Assembly (NCBI GenBank): GCA_002372505.1
Contig: DFGY01000114.1
Location: 31,749-69,660, forward strand
Source: Firmicutes bacterium UBA3738
Lineage (GTDB): Bacteria > Bacillota > Clostridia > Peptostreptococcales > Anaerovoracaceae
DNA length: 37,912 bases
Direction of reading: 5' to 3'
Below, one piece after another: positions 31,719 through 37,912 of this stretch. Under the pieces are notes generated by a model, which worked only from the letters and a program-made list of their open reading frames with translations, was not told where the DNA came from and searched no databases. A program made the translations under genes and the position numbers. Numbering within the stretch: the first letter of the stretch is position 1; every line of letters begins with the position of its first letter.

Positions 31719-32582
31719 ATGGCGATCAGTATGCAAGACGTCAAAAGACGCATGCGAAGCGTTACGAGTATGGAGCATATTACAAATGCCATGAAACTCG
31801 TATCAGCTGCCAAACTGAGAAGAGCCAAAGCCACCTTTGAAAAGTCAAACGAACAATTTCATTTTATAACGCAGTCCATCGCTGAGATATTCAACAATAC
31901 TACCGACATTCCGGAGAAGTATCTTGAAGGAACCAGGGAAATAAAGAAGACCTGCTACATTATACTTACCAGCAGCAAAGGTCTTTGCGGTGGATTCAAT
32001 ACCAATGTGATCAGAGAAGCGGAATCACTCATGAGCCAGCATGCAGATGAGCCATGTGTCGTTTCCATAGGAACGAAGGGTCGCGATTACTTCGCCAAGC
32101 AGGGCGTGGACATTATCGCAGACTATCCGGATCCCCCGGAGTCAATTTCATTCCTGGCGACACAGAAAATGTCAAGGCCCATTATAAAAATGTATGATGA
32201 AGGTGAAATAGACGAAGTCATTCTCGTTTACACTTCATATCTCAGCACACTGGATCAGCAGGTTAAAAGCGTAAGGATGCTGCCCTTCAGTCCGGAGGCG
32301 GATCCAAATGTAATTAAGAACGATAAGGAAGTTGAGTACGAGCCTTCCATGGAAGATGTGTTCAACTACCTTGTTCCAAAATATGTAGAGACACTGCTGT
32401 ACAGTGCCATAGTAGAGTCTGCCACCTGCGAGCACGCAGCCCGCAGAATGGCTATGGAAAATGCTACTGACAACGCTCACGAAATGCTCGGTGAACTGGA
32501 GCTTAACTACAACAGAGCCCGTCAGACAGCAATCACCAATCAGCTCATTGAAATCGTTTCCGGTTCGGAAGCACAGAAGTAG
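31719..32582 (+). CDS. atpG: F-type ATP synthase subunit gamma
   Basis: Central rotor shaft of F1: long N- and C-terminal helices forming a coiled coil. The N-terminus MQDVKRRMRSVTSMEHITNA, split over about residues 5-24, and the end NYNRARQTAITNQLIEIVSG, near the C-terminus, are family signatures; SSKGLCGGFN is also present. I chose ATG 31719, 8 nt after AGGAGG (31705-31710); the in-frame GTG at 31710 overlaps that site. The protein has 287 residues. Confidence 0.96.
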   Translation: MAISMQDVKRRMRSVTSMEHITNAMKLVSAAKLRRAKATFEKSNEQFHFITQSIAEIFNNTTDIPEKYLEGTREIKKTCYIILTSSKGLCGGFNTNVIREAESLMSQHADEPCVVSIGTKGRDYFAKQGVDIIADYPDPPESISFLATQKMSRPIIKMYDEGEIDEVILVYTSYLSTLDQQVKSVRMLPFSPEADPNVIKNDKEVEYEPSMEDVFNYLVPKYVETLLYSAIVESATCEHAARRMAMENATDNAHEMLGELELNYNRARQTAITNQLIEIVSGSEAQK

Positions 32583-32596
32583 GAGGAAATCACAAT

Positions 32597-33994
32597 ATGA
32601 ACAAAGGAGTCATACATCAGATCATAGGGCCTGTAATAGACGTCAAGTTCAATGCCGATGAAATGCCGGAACTGAATAATGCTATTGATATTCAGCACGG
32701 TGACAGCAGGGTTGTGGCTGAAGTAGCCCAGCACATGGGAGATGATGTTGTAAGATGCATCGCTCTTTCATCCACAGACGGACTTTCCAGGGGAATGGAG
32801 GCTATAGACTCAGGAAGACCTATCGATGTACCGGTAGGAAAAGAAGTTCTTGGCAGGCTTTTCAATGTAATAGGTGACACAATAGACGACAAGGGTCCCG
32901 TTGATACGGACAAGAGACTGCCCATACACAGAGAGGCGCCTAGCTTCGAAGAGCAGGACACATCCACACAGGTATTTGAGACAGGCATCAAGGTTATCGA
33001 CCTGATTGCCCCATATACAAAGGGTGGTAAGGTAGGACTCTTCGGCGGTGCCGGAGTAGGCAAGACCGTACTTATACAGGAGCTTATCAGAAACATAGCC
33101 ACAGAGCACGGCGGACTTTCCGTATTCGCCGGCGTAGGCGAGAGAACACGTGAAGGTAATGACCTTTACTACGAAATGATAGAATCGGGAGTAATCGATA
33201 AGACGGCCATGGTATTCGGTCAGATGAACGAACCACCCGGTGCCCGTATGAGAATCGCTCTTACAGGCCTGACAATGGCTGAGTACTTCCGTGATGAAGA
33301 GGGACAGGACGTACTGCTGTTCATCGACAACATATTCAGATTTACCCAGGCAGGTTCCGAAGTATCCGCACTTCTCGGCCGTATGCCGTCAGCTGTAGGA
33401 TATCAGCCGACTCTGGCTACTGAAATGGGTGCCATGCAGGAGCGTATTACATCAACGAAGAAGGGTTCAATCACATCGGTACAGGCTGTATACGTACCCG
33501 CCGACGACCTTACTGACCCGGCTCCGGCAACGACATTCTCACACCTTGATGCTACTACGGTACTTGACCGTGCCATCACTGAGCTGGGTATTTATCCGGC
33601 CGTTGACCCACTGGCATCAACATCGAGAATCATGGATCCCCTCATCCTTGGTGAAGAGCACTACCGCACAGCCCGTGAGGTACAGGAAGTACTCCAGGCA
33701 TACAAGGATCTGCAGGATATCATAGCTATTCTGGGTATGGACGAACTGTCAGACCAGGATAAGATAATCGTAAACCGCGCCAGAAAGGTGCAGCGTTTCA
33801 TGTCACAGCCCTTCGGCGTAGCTGAACAGTTTACAGGTATGCCGGGTAAGTACCTGACACTGGAAGAGACAGTCAGAAGCTTCCGCGAGATTCTCGACGG
33901 CAAGCATGACGACATTCCGGAAAGTTACTTCCTCATGGCAGGCGGAATCGATGAAGTCGTAGCAAATTACGAAAAGGACAAAGCTAATGGCTAA
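32597..33994 (+). CDS. atpD: F-type ATP synthase subunit beta
   Basis: Catalytic subunit of F1. The P-loop GGAGVGKT is at 150-157; GERTREGNDLY, LLFIDNIFRFTQAG, the signature PAVDPLASTSR and the DELSDQDK form of the DELSEED lever follow. The 465-residue length is normal. An AGGAGG (32581-32586) overlapping the atpG stop precedes the ATG. Its last 8 nt overlap atpC. Confidence 0.98.
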   Translation: MNKGVIHQIIGPVIDVKFNADEMPELNNAIDIQHGDSRVVAEVAQHMGDDVVRCIALSSTDGLSRGMEAIDSGRPIDVPVGKEVLGRLFNVIGDTIDDKGPVDTDKRLPIHREAPSFEEQDTSTQVFETGIKVIDLIAPYTKGGKVGLFGGAGVGKTVLIQELIRNIATEHGGLSVFAGVGERTREGNDLYYEMIESGVIDKTAMVFGQMNEPPGARMRIALTGLTMAEYFRDEEGQDVLLFIDNIFRFTQAGSEVSALLGRMPSAVGYQPTLATEMGAMQERITSTKKGSITSVQAVYVPADDLTDPAPATTFSHLDATTVLDRAITELGIYPAVDPLASTSRIMDPLILGEEHYRTAREVQEVLQAYKDLQDIIAILGMDELSDQDKIIVNRARKVQRFMSQPFGVAEQFTGMPGKYLTLEETVRSFREILDGKHDDIPESYFLMAGGIDEVVANYEKDKANG

Positions 33995-34415
33995 TACAAT
34001 TAAGCTTGAGATAATCACACCATCCAGACTCTTTTACAGAGGTGAAGTTGAGATGGTAATAGTGCCGACTCTCTTCGGTGAAGAGGGTTTCATGGCCAAC
34101 CACTCCTGGGCGACAAAGCTTTTGGATGTAGGTGAAATGGCCATACAGGAACCGGGAGGCGGAGGTTTTAAAATCGCCGCCATTGCCGGAGGCTTTATTG
34201 ATGTCAAAGACAGCATCGTTGTCTACGCCGACCATGCCGAGTGGCAGGAAGAGCTGGACAAGAAGCGTGCCGAGGCGGACAAGCAGGCCGTAGAGGAATG
34301 GCTGGCTCAGCACAAGGAGGAAGATTCCATGGACGTAAGGCGTGCTGAAGTAATGCTAAAGAAGGCCATCTCAAGAATGAGAGTCGCCGAAGGCGGAAGA
34401 AGAGCCGGGCACTAA
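33987..34415 (+). CDS. atpC: F-type ATP synthase subunit epsilon
   Basis: Regulatory rotor subunit that links gamma to the c-ring and can inhibit hydrolysis. The N-terminal beta-sandwich begins IKLEIITPSRLFYRGEVEMV, followed by GFMANHSW and IAGGFIDV; the C-terminal two helices are the Lys/Glu-rich part from about 85. It ends the operon without a clear U-tract terminator, so readthrough into the next cluster is possible. Confidence 0.95.
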   Translation: MANTIKLEIITPSRLFYRGEVEMVIVPTLFGEEGFMANHSWATKLLDVGEMAIQEPGGGGFKIAAIAGGFIDVKDSIVVYADHAEWQEELDKKRAEADKQAVEEWLAQHKEEDSMDVRRAEVMLKKAISRMRVAEGGRRAGH

Positions 34416-34436
34416 CTGAAGAAAAAACAATGATTG

Positions 34437-34464
34437 ACGCTGTCAGTTCAAATGCTGGCAGCGT
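34437..34464 (+). other. Stable hairpin between atpC and the envelope cluster
   Basis: ACGCTGTCAG (34437-34446) pairs with CTGGCAGCGT (34455-34464), ten pairs including one G-U, with an 8-nt loop. AAAG rather than a T-run follows, so it is not a standard terminator; it may slow polymerase or protect the upstream mRNA end. Confidence 0.5.
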
Positions 34465-34486
34465 TAAAGTCTCAGAGGAAGAGTGA

Positions 34487-35623
34487 ATGATGAAAAAAAT
34501 AGTTGCATTATGTTTAATTATTGCGGTGGCCTTTACCTTTACGCCCTTTACAGGGATTACAGCCACCGATGCATCTGCGGCAGCAAAGAAGAAGCAGGGC
34601 ATAGTGAAAATAAAAGGCAAGTACTATCTTTACAATACTGCCGGTAAGAAAATAAAAAAGACAAAAAAGGTTAAAGGCGTAAAGTACTACATCAGCACAG
34701 ATAAACGTCATTACATCCGGGCGAGAAAGTATAAGAAATCATTTTACTATGCCAATGGAAGAAAGATGACTAAAGCGGACAAAAAAGATTTTGAAACTCA
34801 GCTGCGTGCTGATAGAATAGTTAAGCGCATCACAAAAAAGAGCTGGGGCAAGAAGCGCAAGCTGAGAAGATGCTTCAGATACGTTATGGACTTTCATTAT
34901 AAAACGAGAAGAAAATTCAGACGTACAAAGGATTGGCCGGCTGTATACGCCAACGACCACTTCCTCAAGGGCAGCGGCAACTGTCACTCCGATGCGGCAG
35001 CCTTCGCATATCTGGCAGCATCCTGCGGATACGAAAGAGTATACATAGCCTCGGACACCAGCAGAAGCGTCAGCAGCTCTCACAGCTGGACGGAGGTTAA
35101 CGGAAGAGCTTTCGATCCTCTGTTTGCTCAGGCAAAGAGCTATTCCCGCAACTGGGATTCAAGATACGGAGTCTATGAACTCAGTCCTGCGATAAAAGTG
35201 AAAATACCTTACGGCAAGGCTTCACACAACAAGAAGGGAAAGATGATACCAAAGAAGACCCTTCCATATAAAGAAAAGCCAAAACCGAAAGTTATTAAAA
35301 TAGAAAGATGGTCCGCCAAAGATAAAAAGCTTTACTATAACGACGGAACGGTGGTAAAGGGTACCGTTGTATGGAAAGGTAAGTTTTACGCATTTACCGC
35401 CAAGGGTACATACCGGGAGGCCTTTACAAAGAAACTCAGGAAGGCGGCTACCGAAGGCACGGACATAAGTGAATTGACTAAGCTCATTGGCGAACCGAAG
35501 AAGAAAGAATACAATGGCAATTGTGATACTCCCGGAGAAGACGGAGTATGGAAGTACAAAAAATTCACGGTGTTTACATTTAAACCCGAATCGGGGCAGG
35601 AAGTATTTATTAGCGTAGAGTAA
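34487..35623 (+). CDS. Secreted transglutaminase-like protein with wall-binding-like repeats (1)
   Basis: 378-residue exported protein. A signal peptide (MMKKIVALCLIIAVAF..., cut near ATDASA) is followed by lysine/tyrosine-rich repeats (KIKGKYYLYNTAGK, KVKGVKYYIS, KSFYYANGRK) similar to wall- or glucan-binding repeats. A transglutaminase-like core then shows GSGNCHSDAAAFAYLAASCG (Cys166), SSSHSWTEVNG (His199) and FDP (Asp210), a complete Cys-His-Asp triad. A lysine-rich C-terminal extension has a further KKLYYNDGT repeat. Such domains can be proteases or crosslinkers; the substrate is unknown. It heads a packed cluster with a lipoprotein (6-nt gap), a second similar protein and an MBOAT enzyme. 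Confidence 0.82.
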   Translation: MMKKIVALCLIIAVAFTFTPFTGITATDASAAAKKKQGIVKIKGKYYLYNTAGKKIKKTKKVKGVKYYISTDKRHYIRARKYKKSFYYANGRKMTKADKKDFETQLRADRIVKRITKKSWGKKRKLRRCFRYVMDFHYKTRRKFRRTKDWPAVYANDHFLKGSGNCHSDAAAFAYLAASCGYERVYIASDTSRSVSSSHSWTEVNGRAFDPLFAQAKSYSRNWDSRYGVYELSPAIKVKIPYGKASHNKKGKMIPKKTLPYKEKPKPKVIKIERWSAKDKKLYYNDGTVVKGTVVWKGKFYAFTAKGTYREAFTKKLRKAATEGTDISELTKLIGEPKKKEYNGNCDTPGEDGVWKYKKFTVFTFKPESGQEVFISVE

Positions 35624-35629
35624 AAAGGA

Positions 35630-36523
35630 ATGAAGAAAAAAAGTATCATATTGCTGGCTCTCATACTAACGATGTTGGTAGTAATGACAGCCTGCGGAAG
35701 TGATGAAGATAAAGATTCTGAAGAAAAAAAAGAACCGACGGAGCTGAGCGGCCCCGTCAGAGTCGTAGCCCAGAACGACGCCACAGGAGTGAGCGTATAT
35801 AAAGAAATGGGCGATAATTATAAAGTAAAGACCTACAAGAAAATAGGCGACGTCAGAGATGCCATCAAAGATGGCAAGTATGACGCTGCCATATTGTCTG
35901 CAGGAATAGCTGCGGAAATGTATGATAAAACAGATGGCAAGCTGGTGGAGATAAGCCCTGTGAGCCTGAACGGAATCTATATAGTAGCCAATGGATACAA
36001 CAAGGACGACTTTCAGCTTAGCTGGCTGCTCAATAAAAATGTTGTAATCATGGGCAAGAATTCCACGGCAGATCAGGTGCTTCAAAAGCTCATGGAAGAC
36101 ACAGGCCGCAGTTTTTCTTCAATTAAGACCAAGTACATTAATTCCTACAGCGGAGTGAAAAAGGCCTTCGCCCAGTGGGGCGCCATTGTAATATGCAGCG
36201 AGCCTTACGCATCCAGGCTGGAAAAGCTGACGGATGTAATTAAGGTTTACGATCTTTCAGAGGATTATCGCATAAGCTACAAAACCGAGGTGCCTGCCGA
36301 GGTTCTGGTTGTTTCGAAAAAAATGTATGATGAAAGACCGGATGATGTAAAAATCATGATAAAGGAATACGAGGAGACACTCCCCAAAATCAGCAACGAG
36401 AACAGAAAGACTTATGCAAAGTTCGTTTTCTACGGGCAGAGCAACAGGGGAGAGATGATTCTCAGACAGTATAACGAAACCATGGATAACAAAATGAAAT
36501 ACTATAGCACAGATAAGCAATAA
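35630..36523 (+). CDS. Solute-binding lipoprotein (NMT1/TauA-like substrate-binding fold)
   Basis: 297-residue lipoprotein. The signal peptide ends in the lipobox MTAC with Cys22, followed by an acidic linker (SDEDKDSEEKKEPTE). The remainder reads like a type-2 periplasmic-binding fold of the ABC substrate-binding kind: GKYDAAILSAGIAAEMYDK, LNGIYIVANGY, GKNSTADQVLQKLMEDTG, WGAIVICSEPYASRL. No permease or ATPase gene is adjacent, which is odd for an import system. It lies between two transglutaminase-like genes, so it may act as a sensor or envelope partner. The ligand cannot be predicted. Confidence 0.78.
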   Translation: MKKKSIILLALILTMLVVMTACGSDEDKDSEEKKEPTELSGPVRVVAQNDATGVSVYKEMGDNYKVKTYKKIGDVRDAIKDGKYDAAILSAGIAAEMYDKTDGKLVEISPVSLNGIYIVANGYNKDDFQLSWLLNKNVVIMGKNSTADQVLQKLMEDTGRSFSSIKTKYINSYSGVKKAFAQWGAIVICSEPYASRLEKLTDVIKVYDLSEDYRISYKTEVPAEVLVVSKKMYDERPDDVKIMIKEYEETLPKISNENRKTYAKFVFYGQSNRGEMILRQYNETMDNKMKYYSTDKQ

Positions 36524-36550
36524 TTGTAAAAGGGAATGGAGGTAAAGATT

Positions 36551-37495
36551 GTGATAGCTTCAATCAAAAAATCAATCGCCGTAGTGGTAATAGCATCGAT
36601 GGTGCTCATGCCTATGGCAACAATGATGACTACGGACAGCGCCAGCGCTGTCAGCAAAGGGGCAGTAGATAAAATGGCCAAAAAGTCCAAGAATGGTTTT
36701 AAAATGTTCAAGGGCAAATGGTACTACATAAAGAGTAAAAAGGCAGTAAAGGGTCTCAAGAAAATCAGTGGCAAGTACTACTTCTTCAACAAGATAGGCA
36801 CCATGGAGACCGGAGCCAAGAAAATCAGCGGAAAGAATTACTATTTCAAAGCAGTTAAGTCAGGCAAGAAAAAGGGCCAGGCTCCCGCTCTTACAAACAA
36901 CGTTCTTACAAAGAGCGGCAAGACATGGTTTTATAACAGCAAAGGTGTCCGCTATGAATTCGCTTATAAAAGCGTTGGAAACGAAAAGGGTAATATTGCC
37001 GTAGGAAGAGTGTTCAGTGAGGCGAAGGTAAAGACGGAAAAGACAAAGGAAGCCAGACTTAAAAAAGCTTACGGATACATAGTAAACAAATACAGCTATA
37101 TGTCACGTCCGACTCCGAAAAGCTTTAAAACGGCAGCATGGACATATCAGTGTGCTTACGATATGGCTATGGGAATGAACCGTATGGGCAAACAGGCTGA
37201 GGGCAAATATGCAGGCAAGTGCTACAACTTTGCAGCCCTTACAGGTCTTACGGCAAAGGCCCTCGGATATGATACAACAATAGTCCCCGGAACATGCCAG
37301 CGTCCTGGTTCAGACGAGGCCACCGAGCATGCATGGGCAGAGATTTCGGAAGACGAAAACACCTTTGTCCTTGACACCATGTGGGATTACAACGGCAAAA
37401 AAGCCGGAAAAGGTATTTACAACTTCTTTAAAGTGCAGATAACGAAACAGTCGGATGGCAGTTTCTACGTAAACGAATATTTCTACCTGCCGTAA
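36551..37495 (+). CDS. Secreted transglutaminase-like protein with wall-binding-like repeats (2)
   Basis: 314-residue exported protein. I chose the GTG at 36551, 8 nt after GGAGG (36538-36542); the ATG at 36536 overlaps that site. A signal peptide (to about TTDSASA) precedes three or four repeats of the type FKGKWYYIKS, ISGKYYFFN, ISGKNYYFK and KSGKTWFYNSKG. The transglutaminase-like core has AGKCYNFAALTGLTAKALGY (Cys224), ATEHAWAEI (His260) and FVLDTMWDY (Asp275). It shares domain plan but little sequence with the first protein at 34487, so the pair looks like an old duplication. Confidence 0.82.
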   Translation: MIASIKKSIAVVVIASMVLMPMATMMTTDSASAVSKGAVDKMAKKSKNGFKMFKGKWYYIKSKKAVKGLKKISGKYYFFNKIGTMETGAKKISGKNYYFKAVKSGKKKGQAPALTNNVLTKSGKTWFYNSKGVRYEFAYKSVGNEKGNIAVGRVFSEAKVKTEKTKEARLKKAYGYIVNKYSYMSRPTPKSFKTAAWTYQCAYDMAMGMNRMGKQAEGKYAGKCYNFAALTGLTAKALGYDTTIVPGTCQRPGSDEATEHAWAEISEDENTFVLDTMWDYNGKKAGKGIYNFFKVQITKQSDGSFYVNEYFYLP

Positions 37496-37515
37496 CATCT
37501 TAGGAGACAGACAGC

Positions 37516-37912
37516 GTGGTATTTAGTTCGGCATCCTTCATATTTGTATTCTTACCGGTAGTATTTCTGTTATACAGTTTGCTACCGGGTTTGAAGTCCA
37601 AAAACATACTTCTGACTGTTGCCAGCCTGCTTTTCTACGCCTACGGAGAACCTACCTTCGTGGTAATAATGATTTTCTCCGTGTTCATGAACTACCTGTT
37701 CGCAAGGCGGATTGCAGCCATTAAGACAGGCAGTCTGGAGGAGAGCAAAAAGAAGAAATACGCCAGGAATGTTTGCGCCACATGCGTAGGGTTTAACATC
37801 GCCTTTATAGGAGTGTTCAAATACGCCGGCTTTGCCGTGGAGAGTCTTAACGCCGTAACGGGACTAAACCTCCACGTACCGGAAATAACCCTTCCCATCG
37901 GTATTTCCTTCT
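37516..37912 (+). CDS. MBOAT family O-acyltransferase (AlgI/DltB-like), 5' part only
   Basis: The first 132 codons of a membrane-bound O-acyltransferase; the gene continues past the window end. It starts at GTG 37516, 9 nt after GGAG (37503-37506), and reads VFSSASFIFVFLPVVFLLY, then LLTVASLLFYAYGEP, NYLFARRI and finally LPIGISF, which is the standard N-terminal pattern of AlgI-type proteins. The catalytic His lies further on and is not in the window. Such enzymes move acyl groups across the membrane onto wall or surface polymers. The catalytic partner (often an AlgJ/DHHW-like or GDSL protein) would be expected downstream. Confidence 0.9.
   Translation, partial: MVFSSASFIFVFLPVVFLLYSLLPGLKSKNILLTVASLLFYAYGEPTFVVIMIFSVFMNYLFARRIAAIKTGSLEESKKKKYARNVCATCVGFNIAFIGVFKYAGFAVESLNAVTGLNLHVPEITLPIGISF

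Noticed and set aside
36536..36550. ATG 36536 as start of the second transglutaminase-like protein
   Set aside because: This codon overlaps the GGAGG site that is ideally spaced for the GTG at 36551.
1..37912. CRISPR arrays, tRNA and rRNA genes
   Set aside because: No regularly spaced repeats, cloverleaf sequences or rRNA motifs were seen on either strand by eye.

Overview
This window looks like a chromosomal segment of an anaerobic Firmicute of the class Clostridia. The evidence is AGGAGG-type ribosome sites, a mix of ATG, GTG and TTG starts, TTGACA/TATAAT promoters, a nine-gene F-type ATP synthase operon with a sodium-type c subunit, a glutaminyl-tRNA synthetase, Ktr/Trk potassium uptake and lysine-rich secreted proteins with wall-binding-like repeats. 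The family-level assignment is uncertain. No rRNA, tRNA or CRISPR array was found.

Layout. (1) 1-4110: a peptide-use operon with an OPT-family transporter, a small PqqD-like protein and a PepD dipeptidase. It has its own promoter, a terminator-like hairpin in the leader and a strong terminator after pepD. (2) 4251-8252: a AAA ATPase, a secreted DNA/RNA nuclease lipoprotein and an uncharacterised PD-(D/E)XK-like protein, in gene-poor AT-rich DNA with remnants of a small non-autonomous mobile element. (3) 8834-11951: forward genes for a sirtuin, SurE, an isochorismatase-family hydrolase and a DUF2156 protein. (4) 11967-17307: reverse-strand genes for TrkH, TrkA, CoaBC, a response regulator and a histidine kinase. 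Blocks 3 and 4 are bracketed by two inverted copies of the same roughly 0.4-0.5 kb element (8361-8784 and 17384-17884). (5) 17927-19579: glnS. (6) 19759-24201: an accessory region with an AbiE toxin-antitoxin pair, a wrecked tyrosine recombinase flanked by inverted repeats, an unknown membrane protein and a HicAB pair. (7) 24291-27568: yhbY, truA, a dCMP deaminase and a MATE exporter. (8) 27645-34415: the ATP synthase operon atpI-like-B-E-F-H-A-G-D-C. (9) 34487-37912: a tightly packed envelope cluster of two secreted transglutaminase-like proteins, a solute-binding lipoprotein and the start of an MBOAT O-acyltransferase, which runs off the window.

How the parts may work together. The OPT carrier would import oligopeptides and PepD would cleave dipeptides. 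The AtpE residues suggest a sodium-coupled ATP synthase. The sirtuin releases nicotinamide, and the neighbouring nucleotidase and cysteine hydrolase could belong to the same NAD-related metabolism, although that link is inferred only from position. The least familiar parts are the small mobile element, whose ends abut two promoters with the same geometry; the PD-(D/E)XK-like protein lying between two element copies; and the transglutaminase/lipoprotein/MBOAT cluster.
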